From Rhizobium lentis (GTDB taxonomy: Bacteria; Pseudomonadota; Alphaproteobacteria; Rhizobiales; Rhizobiaceae), in contig NZ_JACHBD010000015.1 in NCBI RefSeq assembly GCF_014200175.1, positions 33,908 through 97,907 on the forward strand: DNA of 64,000 nucleotides, given 5' to 3'. The notes under the pieces are model-generated. The model did not search any database. It was not told the DNA's origin and saw nothing but the letters and a program-made list of their open reading frames with translations. This document shows positions 55,165 through 63,866 of this stretch, piece by piece; position 1 is the first letter of the stretch; the number at the start of each line of letters is the position of its first letter. A program made the translations under genes and the position numbers.

Positions 55165-56577
55165 TCAGATGCCGAACCACCACGTGGCGATGCCGAGAAA
55201 GGCAAAGAAGCCGGTACAATCCGTTACAGTCGTGACGAAGACCGACGAGGCGATAGCCGGGTCGGCCCCCATCTTGTCGAGCAGCAGCGGCAACAGGATG
55301 CCGGCAAGGGCTGCCGCCATCAGATTGATGATCATCGCCGCCGCGATCACGCCGCCGAGCTGGTAGTCATGGAACCATGTGCCTGCGATCGCGCCCATGA
55401 TCGTCGCGAAGATGATGCCGTTGAGGATGCCGACGCCCGCCTCTCTGCGGATGATGCGGCCGGCATTGTAGATATCGAGATCGCGGGTGGCGAGCGCGCG
55501 CACCGTCACCGTCATCGTCTGCGTGCCGGCATTGCCGCCCATCGAGGCGACGATCGGCATCAACACGGCAAGAGCGATCATCTTCTCGATCGAGGCATCG
55601 AACAGGCCGATGACACTGGCCGACAACATCGCCGTGGCAAGGTTGATCAATAGCCAGAGGAAACGTGAGCGCGCCGTCGACAGCACATTGTCGGACAATT
55701 CTTCGTCGCCGACGCCGCCGAGGCGCTTGATGTCCTCATCCGCTTCCTCATGGATGACGTCGACGACGTCGTCGATGGTCAGCACGCCGACCAGCCGGCC
55801 GTTTTCGTCGACGACAGCGGCCGAGAGAAGGTCGTATTGTTCGAAGAGCTGGGCGGCCTCTTCCTGGTCCATTTCGGCAGGAACCGGATGGTTGGTTTCA
55901 CGCATGATCTGCTCGATCTTCGTCTGCCGCTTGGTGCGCAGGATCTGATCGAGATCGACGGCGCCGAGCAGCTTGAAGGTCGGATCGATGACGAAGATCT
56001 GCGAAAAGGAATAGGGCAGATCCTCCTCGTCGCGCATGTAGTCGATCGTCTGGCCGACCGTCCAGAACGGCGGCACGGCGACGAATTCCGTCTGCATGCG
56101 GCGGCCGGCCGAGCTTTCGGGATAGTCGAGCGCCCGGCGCAACCGCACCCGTTCGGTAAACGGCAGCTGCGCAAGGATCTCTTCCCGGTCTTCCTTGTCG
56201 AGATCTTCGAGAATGTAGACGGCATCGTCCGAATCGAGCTCGCCGATCGCGGCGGCAATCTGCTCGTTCGGCATCTGGTCGACGATCTCGCGGCGGATCG
56301 CCTCGTCGACCTCGGTCAGCGCCGTCATGTCGAAATCTTCGCCGAGCAGGCGCACCAGCGCCAGCCGCTGATCCGGCTGGATCGATTCCAGCAGGTCGCC
56401 TATTTCGGATTCATGCAGGCGGGCAACATTCTGGCGCAGGAACAGCGTATCGCGATCGGCGATCGCGGCGCCGACGAGGGCTAGAAAATCGCCACGGACG
56501 TTGCCGTCCTCGTCGTAAATATCCGCCTCCCCGTCATCGCGGCGGCGAATGCGCTCTTCCGTATCGGTCGTCGTCAT
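55165..56577 (-). CDS. mgtE: Magnesium transporter MgtE
   Basis: A 470-residue magnesium channel. The N-terminal helical domain (residues about 35-145: LHESEIGDLLESIQPDQRL) is followed by paired CBS domains (about 150-275) and five transmembrane helices with PIVASMGGNAGTQTMTVTVR, the pore motif, and SSVFVTTVTDCTGFFAFLG at the end. All parts are intact. I begin at the ATG at 56577; an upstream GTG at 56592 is not needed. Confidence 0.95.
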   Translation of the reverse strand: MTTTDTEERIRRRDDGEADIYDEDGNVRGDFLALVGAAIADRDTLFLRQNVARLHESEIGDLLESIQPDQRLALVRLLGEDFDMTALTEVDEAIRREIVDQMPNEQIAAAIGELDSDDAVYILEDLDKEDREEILAQLPFTERVRLRRALDYPESSAGRRMQTEFVAVPPFWTVGQTIDYMRDEEDLPYSFSQIFVIDPTFKLLGAVDLDQILRTKRQTKIEQIMRETNHPVPAEMDQEEAAQLFEQYDLLSAAVVDENGRLVGVLTIDDVVDVIHEEADEDIKRLGGVGDEELSDNVLSTARSRFLWLLINLATAMLSASVIGLFDASIEKMIALAVLMPIVASMGGNAGTQTMTVTVRALATRDLDIYNAGRIIRREAGVGILNGIIFATIMGAIAGTWFHDYQLGGVIAAAMIINLMAAALAGILLPLLLDKMGADPAIASSVFVTTVTDCTGFFAFLGIATWWFGI

Positions 56578-56817
56578 CTGCCGCCCTCGCACCTGGTTCG
56601 AATTTCAACGACTGCCGCGCCGCGTTCGCAAATGTTGGCCGAAAACACATTGTCAACAAGTAGATAGTAAATCCCGCGCAAAGCTTTCCCGCAGTCGGAT
56701 TCCTGCTTCTGCTAGCTCAAAGCATCCCTGCCGTAAAGCGCCAAACCGTGCTTCTTGATGACAATGCCTGCGACCGGCGATAGTTTCCCCGTCGTTCAAA
56801 CTGAGGAACACCGCTTC

Positions 56818-57312
56818 ATGCCCGTCCGTCCGATCCTGCGTTATCCGCATCAGGGCCTGAAGACCGTCTGCGCGCCAGTGACGGCCTTCGATGCCTCGCT
56901 CGCTGCGCTGGCCGACGACCTGCTGGCGACGATGCGCGCGGCCCCCGGTGTCGGCATCACCGCCGCCCATATCGGCGTTTTCCTTCGTGTGACGGTGCTG
57001 GAGCTCGACAGGGTCGACGGGGTGCGCCTCTATGTCAATCCTGAGATCACCTGGCGGTCGCAGGAGACGATGATCCATGCCGAGGGCAGTGTCTCCATGC
57101 CCGGCGCGACCGACGAAGTCACGCGCCCGCGGGCGATCCGCTTCCGCTATCAGGATGCCGACGGCAAGATGCACGACGAGGCCGCCGAAGATTTCCTCGC
57201 CATTTGCATCCAGCACGAGGTCGATCAGCTCGACGGCATTTTCTGGCTGCAGCGGCTTTCGCGGCTGAAGCGCGACCGCCTCGTCAAAAAATGGGAAAAG
57301 ACGCAAGGCTGA
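56818..57312 (+). CDS. Peptide deformylase-like protein with lost metal ligands
   Basis: A 164-residue protein of the peptide deformylase fold, but all three active-site motifs are altered. Motif 1 reads GVGITAAHIG where active enzymes have GxGLAAxQ; motif 2 reads EGSVSMPG with Ser in place of the metal-binding Cys of EGCLS; motif 3 reads QHEVDQLDG, with Gln in place of the second His of HExxH. It keeps the Glu and first His. It is probably not an active deformylase and could be a binding protein or a relic. The true def genes should be elsewhere. ATG 56818 follows GAGGA. Confidence 0.8.
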   Translation: MPVRPILRYPHQGLKTVCAPVTAFDASLAALADDLLATMRAAPGVGITAAHIGVFLRVTVLELDRVDGVRLYVNPEITWRSQETMIHAEGSVSMPGATDEVTRPRAIRFRYQDADGKMHDEAAEDFLAICIQHEVDQLDGIFWLQRLSRLKRDRLVKKWEKTQG

Positions 57313-57383
57313 CAAATCGCCCGGCACACCGAACCATTCGCCTCTGTCGGCGTTCTCCCGCAGAGAAACAAGGAGCGACCATA

Positions 57384-57896
57384 ATGGCAAGGATGGGCGA
57401 CAAGACCCCGATTTCACGCGAGGCCCCCGAGCTCTCCCGTGAGGAAGATTATCGCGACCTCGAAGAACGCAATCTCGACGATGGCTGGCCCTATGCCGAC
57501 GGTACCGCCGTCAGCGATCCGGCTAACCGCCCCTACGGCGAGACAAAAGCGAATTTCGACAACGATCCCAACCAGGGCTTTCGCGTCGACGGCACGGATA
57601 AGGACGGCAACGAGAATCGCCTGAAGGATTCGCTGCGCGCCGGCACGATCGATCGTGACGACAGCGACGAGCTCGAGGCACGGGTAAACGACAATCTTGA
57701 AAACATTCCCGAAGTCGATATCAACAGCATCGAGGTCCATGCCGACGGTCACGTCATCACCCTGGAAGGCTCGGTGGAGACGATCGGCATTGCCCGCAAG
57801 GTCGAGCTCCGTGCGCTTTCTGTCGACGGCGTCCATCATGTGCGCAACAAGCTGCAGCTGACCGGCGTCGACGCCCATATCCCCAATGAAGACTGA
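57384..57896 (+). CDS. BON-domain protein
   Basis: A 170-residue, acidic protein with one BON domain near residues 95-165 (LEARVNDNLENIPEVDINS, VHADGHVITLEGSVETIG, VHHVRNKLQL). BON domains bind membranes or glycans and often occur in stress proteins. The first 80 residues are charged and low in structure. No signal peptide is seen. The ATG follows AAGGAG. Confidence 0.82.
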   Translation: MARMGDKTPISREAPELSREEDYRDLEERNLDDGWPYADGTAVSDPANRPYGETKANFDNDPNQGFRVDGTDKDGNENRLKDSLRAGTIDRDDSDELEARVNDNLENIPEVDINSIEVHADGHVITLEGSVETIGIARKVELRALSVDGVHHVRNKLQLTGVDAHIPNED

Positions 57897-57919
57897 GCGT
57901 CACGCGAACGGCGATCAGG

Positions 57920-57945
57920 ACGGGAGGCGGGCTGCTGCCTCCCGT
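57920..57945 (+). terminator. Hairpin after the BON gene
   Basis: ACGGGAGGC (57920-57928) pairs perfectly with GCCTCCCGT (57937-57945), 24 bases after the stop. There is no T tract. Confidence 0.6.
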
Positions 57946-58162
57946 TCGGTCCGTCCAACATTACCAAAAGTTAACAATTTCCGATTGCAGCAAGCGCGGG
58001 GCAATCCGTGGCCCGTTTGTTAAGCGGCTGCCGTAACGAAAACGTCAAATTCATTGACAAGACTGTGATTTCATTTGAACAAAAGGCTGCGGACCAACCG
58101 TTTTTCATTCACACTTTCGCCTTAATTGGGGCGCGAACTCTTAACTCGCCGGGGATGGTTTA
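57946..58162. other. AT-rich leader region upstream of the small secreted protein gene
   Basis: AT-rich and without a gene. TTGACA near 58054 and a TATGTT box near 58161 lie too far apart to pair; the promoter is not fixed. Confidence 0.35.
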
Positions 58163-58182
58163 TGTTGTTGAATTCAACAACA
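58163..58182. promoter_or_regulatory. Perfect 20-base palindrome upstream of the small secreted protein gene
   Basis: TGTTGTTGAATTCAACAACA is a perfect 20-base palindrome 18 bases before the start codon, just ahead of the ribosome binding site GAGGAGAAG. It may be an operator, or a leader hairpin that hides the ribosome binding site. Confidence 0.55.
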
Positions 58183-58200
58183 GATTGAGGAGAAGAAACC

Positions 58201-58566
58201 ATGCGCATCAAATTTGCCCTCGCCGCATCCCTGTTCGCCGTCAGCCTCACAGGCGCTGCCTTCGCTCAGCCGACATATTCCGACGACTATACCAATGACA
58301 GTGACGGCTTTGCACCGAGCCCGATGGCCAAGCCCGCTCCGGTTCACTACAGCAACCACAAGGCTCCGGCCTATTCCAGCGATTACACCAATGACAGCGA
58401 CGGCTTCGCCCCAGTGGCGATGACCGCCCCCGCGGTCGACAAGACGGCGACCGCGAGCATCAAGCCTCTACCCCCGTGCCACAGCATGGTCGGCCCGAAG
58501 GGCTCCCATACCAAGGGTGCCGACAGCGGCGCCTCGCGTACCGAAGCCTGCCGCGCAACGCATTGA
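58201..58566 (+). CDS. Small secreted protein with a tandem repeat
   Basis: A 121-residue protein with a signal peptide (FALAASLFAVSLTGAAFAQ) and two copies of DYTNDSDGFAP about 36 residues apart, each preceded by YS(D/S). Acidic and Pro-rich; a C-terminal pair of cysteines (PPCHSM and EACRATH) may form a disulfide. I do not recognise the family. The strong ribosome binding site GAGGAGAAG and a terminator suggest that it is well expressed. Confidence 0.75.
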   Translation: MRIKFALAASLFAVSLTGAAFAQPTYSDDYTNDSDGFAPSPMAKPAPVHYSNHKAPAYSSDYTNDSDGFAPVAMTAPAVDKTATASIKPLPPCHSMVGPKGSHTKGADSGASRTEACRATH

Positions 58567-58573
58567 TCCAATA

Positions 58574-58599
58574 GAAGGGGCTGCAAAACCGGCCCCTTC
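58574..58599 (+). terminator. Rho-independent terminator after the small secreted protein gene
   Basis: GAAGGGGC (58574-58581) pairs perfectly with GCCCCTTC (58592-58599), followed by a short pyrimidine-rich run. Confidence 0.75.
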
Positions 58600-58887
58600 C
58601 TTCCAATTCGCTTCGATCGCCTCAGAACACGAACGGAACGAGCCGGTAACGGGTCGTGGCCATGAAGGCGTTTACGGGGATCTCGCAGAGCGTCTCCAAA
58701 TCAGATCGCGATCTTTGGAGAATCACTTGTCGCTCTAAGTCGCGGTTCAAATCAGCGCGACGTGTTTCACCGTCGTCGAAGCTTGTCCGACGCGGCGGCA
58801 CTCACGGCCAACTGGCCGCGTTACACATATATAAGGTGATCAGCTTATACCGACATCTTCGCCCGGCGAGCGTTCCCTGAAAAGGAA
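58600..58887. other. Intergenic stretch without a gene
   Basis: About 290 bases between the terminator and the tRNA gene. No gene or clear structure was seen; some of this must follow the tRNA 3' end. Confidence 0.35.
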
Positions 58888-58972
58888 TGGTGCGGTCGAG
58901 AAGACTCGAACTTCCACGGGTTGCCCCACAGCGACCTCAACGCTGCGCGTCTACCAATTCCGCCACGACCGC
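58888..58972 (-). tRNA. tRNA-Leu (anticodon GAG)
   Basis: On the minus strand an 85-base cloverleaf with acceptor GCGGTCG/CGACCGC, discriminator A and an encoded CCA. The anticodon stem is CAGCG/CGCTG with loop TTGAGGT, so the anticodon is GAG (reads CUC and CUU). The long variable arm, as expected for a class II tRNA, and the TTCGAGTC T-loop are present. Confidence 0.96.
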
Positions 58973-59161
58973 ATCGTGGTAGGTGCCGATTTGCGTCGGC
59001 GGGGCAGCATGTAGCAAAAGCATTTGGGGTGCACAAGGGCGATGTGACAGTTTTTTTGAAAACCTTTCACAGCATTTGAATTGGCTGGAAAACGGGTCCA
59101 TATACGTTGCCTGCCGCCCCTATTTATCAGGCATTTCGGGGCAAGCGGCAAGGGAATGGCC

Positions 59162-59875
59162 ATGCTTCGCACCGATCTCGAATTCTCTATGCTCCCCAAA
59201 CTCGATAGCCGTCCGGTGCGCTGGCGCATCGCGGATGGGCTCGTCGCCTATGAGGAAGCGGTGCAAGCGATGGAGCGCGAGGTAGCGGCGATCGCAGACG
59301 GCGGCGACGAGCTTGTCTGGCTCGTCGAGCATCCGCCGCTCTATACCGCCGGCACCAGCGCCAATGCCGGCGACCTCGTCCAGCCGGATCGTTTCCCGGT
59401 CTTTGCGACGGGACGCGGCGGCGAATATACCTATCACGGACCCGGTCAGCGCGTCGCCTACGTCATGCTCGACCTGAAGCGCCGCCGCCAGGACGTGCGC
59501 GCCTTCGTCGCCGCCCTCGAGGAGGTCGTCATCCGCACGCTCGAGATGATGAACGTCCGCGGCGAGCGGCGCGAGGATCGCGTCGGCGTCTGGGTGCGCC
59601 GCCCGGAAAAACCGCTGCTGGCCGACGGAACCATGGCTGAAGACAAGATCGCCGCCCTCGGCATCCGCTTGCGCAAATGGGTGACCTTCCACGGCCTGTC
59701 GCTGAACGTCGATCCGGACCTCGATCATTTCAGCGGCATCGTGCCCTGCGGGATATCGGCCTATGGCGTGACCAGCCTCGTTGACCTCGGCCTGCCTGTC
59801 ATGATGGCCGATGTCGATATCAGGCTGCGCGCCGCTTTCGAGACGGTTTTTGGCGAGACGGTCAACGCGTCGTGA
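59162..59875 (+). CDS. lipB: Octanoyl-[acyl carrier protein]:protein octanoyltransferase
   Basis: Moves octanoyl groups from ACP to lipoyl domains, first step of lipoate synthesis. The 237-residue protein has RGGEYTYHGPGQRVAYVMLD, the conserved Lys in LRKWVTFHGLSLN and the catalytic Cys in GIVPCGISAYGVTSL. The ATG at 59162 has AAGGGA 6 bases upstream; an ATG two codons earlier is too close to it. Confidence 0.96.
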   Translation: MLRTDLEFSMLPKLDSRPVRWRIADGLVAYEEAVQAMEREVAAIADGGDELVWLVEHPPLYTAGTSANAGDLVQPDRFPVFATGRGGEYTYHGPGQRVAYVMLDLKRRRQDVRAFVAALEEVVIRTLEMMNVRGERREDRVGVWVRRPEKPLLADGTMAEDKIAALGIRLRKWVTFHGLSLNVDPDLDHFSGIVPCGISAYGVTSLVDLGLPVMMADVDIRLRAAFETVFGETVNAS

Positions 59876-59954
59876 TCGCTTGCGAGGTTTGACGGCTTGA
59901 TTTGCCCGGCTTTCCCATGATTGATGGGCGCCGTCCCCGCAAGAATCGGCCGCC

Positions 59955-60863
59955 ATGTCAGAGTCCCATCAAAACTCCCTGCAGGGCATGGCCATCATGT
60001 CCGGCGCCATGTTCATCCTGCCGACCATGGACGCCATCGCCAAATACATGGCCACCTTCGAGGCGATGTCGCCGGGCCAGGTGACGTTCTACCGATTCTT
60101 TTTCCAGATCGCCTGCACCCTGCCGATCCTCGTCGCTCTTTTCGGGTTCAAGGCGTTTTCGGCCAAACGACCATGGATGAATATTCTGCGCGGCGTGCTG
60201 CACGGGGCTGCAAGCCTGCTGTTCTTCGTCGCCGTCAAATACATGCCGCTTGCCGACGTCTTTGCCATCTATTTCGTCGAGCCCTTCATGCTGACCGCCA
60301 TGTCGGCCGTGTTCCTCGGAGAGAAGGTCGGCTGGCGCCGCTGGATGGCGATCGCGGTCGGTTTCGGCGGCGCGATGATCGTCATTCAGCCCAGTTACGA
60401 GATTTTCGGCCTCACGGCGCTGCTGCCGGTCGCCTGCGCCTTTCTGTTCTCGCTCTATCTTTTCCTCAACCGCGCAATCGGCGAGGCCGATTCGCCGCTC
60501 ACCATGCAGACGATGGCCGGCATCGGCGGGACGATCTTCATGGCCGCCGCCCTTCTCGTCGGCAGCGGCGCCGGCAATGAGGATTTCGCCATTTCCCTGC
60601 CCGCCTCCGGTCTCGGTCTCGCGCTGCTTCTCGCTCTCGGCTCGATCTCCGGCTATGCGCATATGCTGGTAGTCAGGGCTTTCCGGCTTGCGCCGCTGTC
60701 GCTGCTTGCGCCGTTCCAATATTTCGAAATCATCTCGGCCACCGTGCTCGGCTACGCGCTGTTCAACGATTTCCCGAGTTTTTCCAAGTGGATCGGCATC
60801 TTCATCATCGTTGCATCGGGCCTCTTCATCATCTGGCGCGAGCGGCAGCAGCACAATCGCTAA
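59955..60863 (+). CDS. EamA-type drug/metabolite transporter
   Basis: A 302-residue inner-membrane protein with ten predicted helices in two EamA repeats of five (for example LFFVAVKYMPLADVFAIYFV and FQYFEIISATVLGYALFN). These DMT carriers export amino acids, nucleosides or metabolites; the substrate cannot be named. The gene is between lipB and an unknown gene on the same strand. Confidence 0.88.
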   Translation: MSESHQNSLQGMAIMSGAMFILPTMDAIAKYMATFEAMSPGQVTFYRFFFQIACTLPILVALFGFKAFSAKRPWMNILRGVLHGAASLLFFVAVKYMPLADVFAIYFVEPFMLTAMSAVFLGEKVGWRRWMAIAVGFGGAMIVIQPSYEIFGLTALLPVACAFLFSLYLFLNRAIGEADSPLTMQTMAGIGGTIFMAAALLVGSGAGNEDFAISLPASGLGLALLLALGSISGYAHMLVVRAFRLAPLSLLAPFQYFEIISATVLGYALFNDFPSFSKWIGIFIIVASGLFIIWRERQQHNR

Positions 60864-60971
60864 AATCCTCCAGATTTCGGGAATATCGGGTTAACGCCTC
60901 TTCTTGAGGGATCGTCAATTCGCGGGCAATAAAACTGTCTCCGGCTTCATGATGAAGCCTGGAGTTAAAAC

Positions 60972-61676
60972 ATGAGCGAATTCCGTCTCGCTTTTCCGGC
61001 CTGTGTCGTGGCCGGCAAGCATCGGCTGACGGCCGAAGATATCGTGCTGCTGCGTAAACATGCATTCCCCGAGGGGATCCGGACATCCCAGGATGTCGTT
61101 GCAATGTTGGCGCTCAACAATTCCTGTCCCGAAAAATGTGCGGAGTGGAACACCTTTTTCGTGGAGCAGATCGCCGGCTTCATCGTCCATTACACCTATC
61201 CGCAGGGCTCGCTTGATGAAATCAACGTTGCCTGGATCAGGCGCATGTTCACGACCGACGGCGTCGTCAACTCGGCGCTGGAGCTCGAACTCATTCTCCA
61301 CGTCATGGAGATTTCGGCCGATGTCCCGGGTGAATTGAGAGCGCTTGCCCTCGACCAGCTTCGCCTGGCGATCACCGACGGCATCGGCGGCTACAAGCTG
61401 TCGCGCGCCGTCGACCGCAAGAACATCACACGCCAGGACGTCGATTTTGCGATGCGCATCTTCAGAAGCATCGCCGCAGGCGGCGTCATCGCCGTGTCGC
61501 CGGCCGAATATGGCGTCCTCCATCAGATCGAGCAGGCAACGCTGCCAGGCGCCAACCATCCGCACTGGGCTGGGATCATGGCCGCCGTCACGCTGCGCGA
61601 TCGACCGGAACCGCGGCGCAGCCGCTGGCTGCGCATCGTCGACGAGGAATCCGTCGCGGAAGCCGCCGTCGCCTGA
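60972..61676 (+). CDS. Hypothetical cytoplasmic protein
   Basis: A 234-residue soluble helical protein I cannot name. It has LNNSCPEKCAEWNTFFVEQI, IVHYTYPQGSLDEINVAWI and ALDQLRLAITDGIGGYKLS, which look well conserved, and it ends in a short Arg/Ala tail. Similar proteins seem common in rhizobia but the function is unknown to me. Pyruvate/acyl-CoA carboxylase follows after 108 bases. Confidence 0.7.
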   Translation: MSEFRLAFPACVVAGKHRLTAEDIVLLRKHAFPEGIRTSQDVVAMLALNNSCPEKCAEWNTFFVEQIAGFIVHYTYPQGSLDEINVAWIRRMFTTDGVVNSALELELILHVMEISADVPGELRALALDQLRLAITDGIGGYKLSRAVDRKNITRQDVDFAMRIFRSIAAGGVIAVSPAEYGVLHQIEQATLPGANHPHWAGIMAAVTLRDRPEPRRSRWLRIVDEESVAEAAVA

Positions 61677-61784
61677 CATTCTGCGGCGTCATCCCACGTC
61701 TCCTGCGTGCCTGCGCCAAGCCCGATTGTACGTTCCGGTGTTTTATGCGTAAAACTCCGGAATGCATTTCTGGGTGGAGTCTCG

Positions 61785-63794
61785 ATGTTCAAGAAAATCC
61801 TGATCGCGAACCGCGGCGAGATCGCCTGCCGCGTGATCAAGACGGCGCGCCGCATGGGCATTTGGACCGTTGCGGTCTATTCGGATGCGGATCGGGATGC
61901 GCTGCATGTCGAAATGGCCGACGAGGCCGTCCATATCGGCCCCGCCGCAGCGTCGGAAAGCTATCTGGTCGCCGACAAGATCATCGCCGCCTGCAAGGCG
62001 ACCGACGCCGAGGCCGTGCATCCCGGTTACGGATTTCTCTCCGAGCGCGCCTCTTTCTGTGCCGAGCTGGAAAAGCAGGGCATCGTCTTCATCGGCCCGA
62101 AGCCGAAGGCGATCATGGCGATGGGCGACAAGATCGAATCGAAGAAATTCGCCAATGCCGCCGGCGTCTCCACTGTGCCCGGCCATCTCGGCATCATCGA
62201 GGATGCCGCCCATGCGGAAACCATCGCCGGCAGCATCGGCTATCCCGTCATGATCAAGGCGTCGGCCGGCGGTGGCGGCAAGGGCATGCGCATTGCCTGG
62301 AACAAGGCGGAGGTGCGCGATGGCTTCGAGCGCGCCCGCTCGGAGGCGAAAAGCTCCTTCGGCGATGACCGCGTCTTCATCGAGAAGTTCATTGTCGAGC
62401 CGCGCCATATCGAGATCCAGGTGCTGGCCGATGCCCATGGCAATGTCGTCTATCTTGGCGAGCGCGAATGCTCGATCCAGCGGCGCAACCAGAAGGTGGT
62501 GGAAGAGGCGCCCTCGCCTTTCCTTGACGAAAAGACCCGCAAGGCCATGGGCGAACAATCAGTGGCGCTGGCCAAAGCCGTCGAATACCAAAGCGCCGGC
62601 ACCGTCGAATTCATCGTCGACCGCGACCGCAACTTCTATTTCCTCGAAATGAACACCCGCCTTCAGGTCGAGCATCCCGTCACCGAGCTCGTCACCGGCA
62701 TCGATCTCGTCGAGCAGATGATCCGGATCGCCGCGGGAGAGCCGCTTGGCTTCGGCCAGGAGGCTGTCAGGCTCGATGGCTGGGCGATCGAAAGCCGGCT
62801 CTATGCCGAAGATCCATACCGCAACTTCCTGCCTTCGATCGGCCGCCTGACGCGCTACCGCCCGCCGGCGGAAGGCAGGACCGGCAACATTGTCGTGCGC
62901 AACGATACTGGCGTCTTCGAGGGCGCCGAGATCTCGATGTATTACGACCCGATGATCGCCAAGCTCTGCACCTGGGCGCCGACGCGCAGCGAGGCAATCG
63001 AGGCCATGGGCCGGGCGCTCGACGGCTTCGTCGTCGACGGCATCGAGCACAATGTTCCCTTCCTGTCGGCGCTGATGAAACATCCGCGCTGGCGCGAGGG
63101 CCGGCTTTCCACCGGCTTTATTGCCGAGGAATATCCTGACGGTTTCGCGCCGATGAAGCCGGATCAGCAGGAGGAAGCCACGCTCTCCGCAATCGCGCTG
63201 TCTGCCTCGCTCATCGAAGCGAACCGCCGCGAAAGTTTCGCCGATCGCCTGCGCGCCGCATCCGGAGCGTTGCGGGAGCATTGGGTGGTCAAATCAGGCG
63301 TCAGCTACGTCGCTGTAAGATTGCTCGATGGCCACGTCTCCATTCCTTTCGACATGGACATGCAGATCGAGGGCGAAACCTGGAACGTTGTCACCGATTG
63401 GAGACCAGGTGATTCGGTCTGGAGCGGCAAGGTCGGCGGCCAGGATATTGCCGCGCAGATCCGCCCCGTCCTTAACGGCCTGCGCATCAACTGGCAGGGA
63501 CTGTCCGTCACAACCAAGGTGTTTTCGCCGCGCCATGCGGAACTCGACAGGTTGATGCCAGTGAAGCTGCCGCCCGACACCTCCAAGCTCCTGCTCTGCC
63601 CGATGCCCGGCCTCGTCGTGTCCATCGCGGTTGCCGAGGGCCAGGAGGTCAAGGCCGGTGAAACACTTGCGATCGTCGAGGCGATGAAGATGGAAAACGT
63701 CCTGCGCGCCGATCGCGATCTCGTCGTCTCGAAGATCAATGCCGCCGCCGGTGAAAGCCTGGCCGTCGACGCGGTGATCATGGAATTCGCTTGA
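61785..63794 (+). CDS. pccA: Biotin-dependent acyl-CoA carboxylase alpha subunit (propionyl-CoA type)
   Basis: A 669-residue protein combining biotin carboxylase and biotin carboxyl carrier. The ATP-grasp loop is KASAGGGGKGMRIAWNKAEV, followed by FIEKFIVEPRHIEIQVLAD and FLEMNTRLQVEHPVTELV; a central BT-type domain (residues about 480-580) and the carrier end LAIVEAMKMENVLRADRD with the biotinyl Lys follow. Length and the BT domain favour propionyl-CoA carboxylase PccA; methylcrotonyl-CoA carboxylase is the alternative. The partner beta subunit is not in this window. Confidence 0.88.
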   Translation: MFKKILIANRGEIACRVIKTARRMGIWTVAVYSDADRDALHVEMADEAVHIGPAAASESYLVADKIIAACKATDAEAVHPGYGFLSERASFCAELEKQGIVFIGPKPKAIMAMGDKIESKKFANAAGVSTVPGHLGIIEDAAHAETIAGSIGYPVMIKASAGGGGKGMRIAWNKAEVRDGFERARSEAKSSFGDDRVFIEKFIVEPRHIEIQVLADAHGNVVYLGERECSIQRRNQKVVEEAPSPFLDEKTRKAMGEQSVALAKAVEYQSAGTVEFIVDRDRNFYFLEMNTRLQVEHPVTELVTGIDLVEQMIRIAAGEPLGFGQEAVRLDGWAIESRLYAEDPYRNFLPSIGRLTRYRPPAEGRTGNIVVRNDTGVFEGAEISMYYDPMIAKLCTWAPTRSEAIEAMGRALDGFVVDGIEHNVPFLSALMKHPRWREGRLSTGFIAEEYPDGFAPMKPDQQEEATLSAIALSASLIEANRRESFADRLRAASGALREHWVVKSGVSYVAVRLLDGHVSIPFDMDMQIEGETWNVVTDWRPGDSVWSGKVGGQDIAAQIRPVLNGLRINWQGLSVTTKVFSPRHAELDRLMPVKLPPDTSKLLLCPMPGLVVSIAVAEGQEVKAGETLAIVEAMKMENVLRADRDLVVSKINAAAGESLAVDAVIMEFA

Positions 63795-63866
63795 GCCGGG
63801 CTTGGCGGCCATGCCAAGCTTCCGCTACAGGCACTCACAAAGAGAAAATCAGCAGGGAGATCCAAG

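Noticed and set aside
58888..58972. tRNA-Leu as an integration site for the catabolic block
   Set aside because: It lies 6 kb from the edge of the block, with core-like genes between, and no integrase or repeated 3' end was seen.
63800..63819. Hairpin after pccA (GCTTGGC/GCCAAGC) as a terminator
   Set aside because: The stem is short (7 pairs) and no T tract follows; left out of the feature list.
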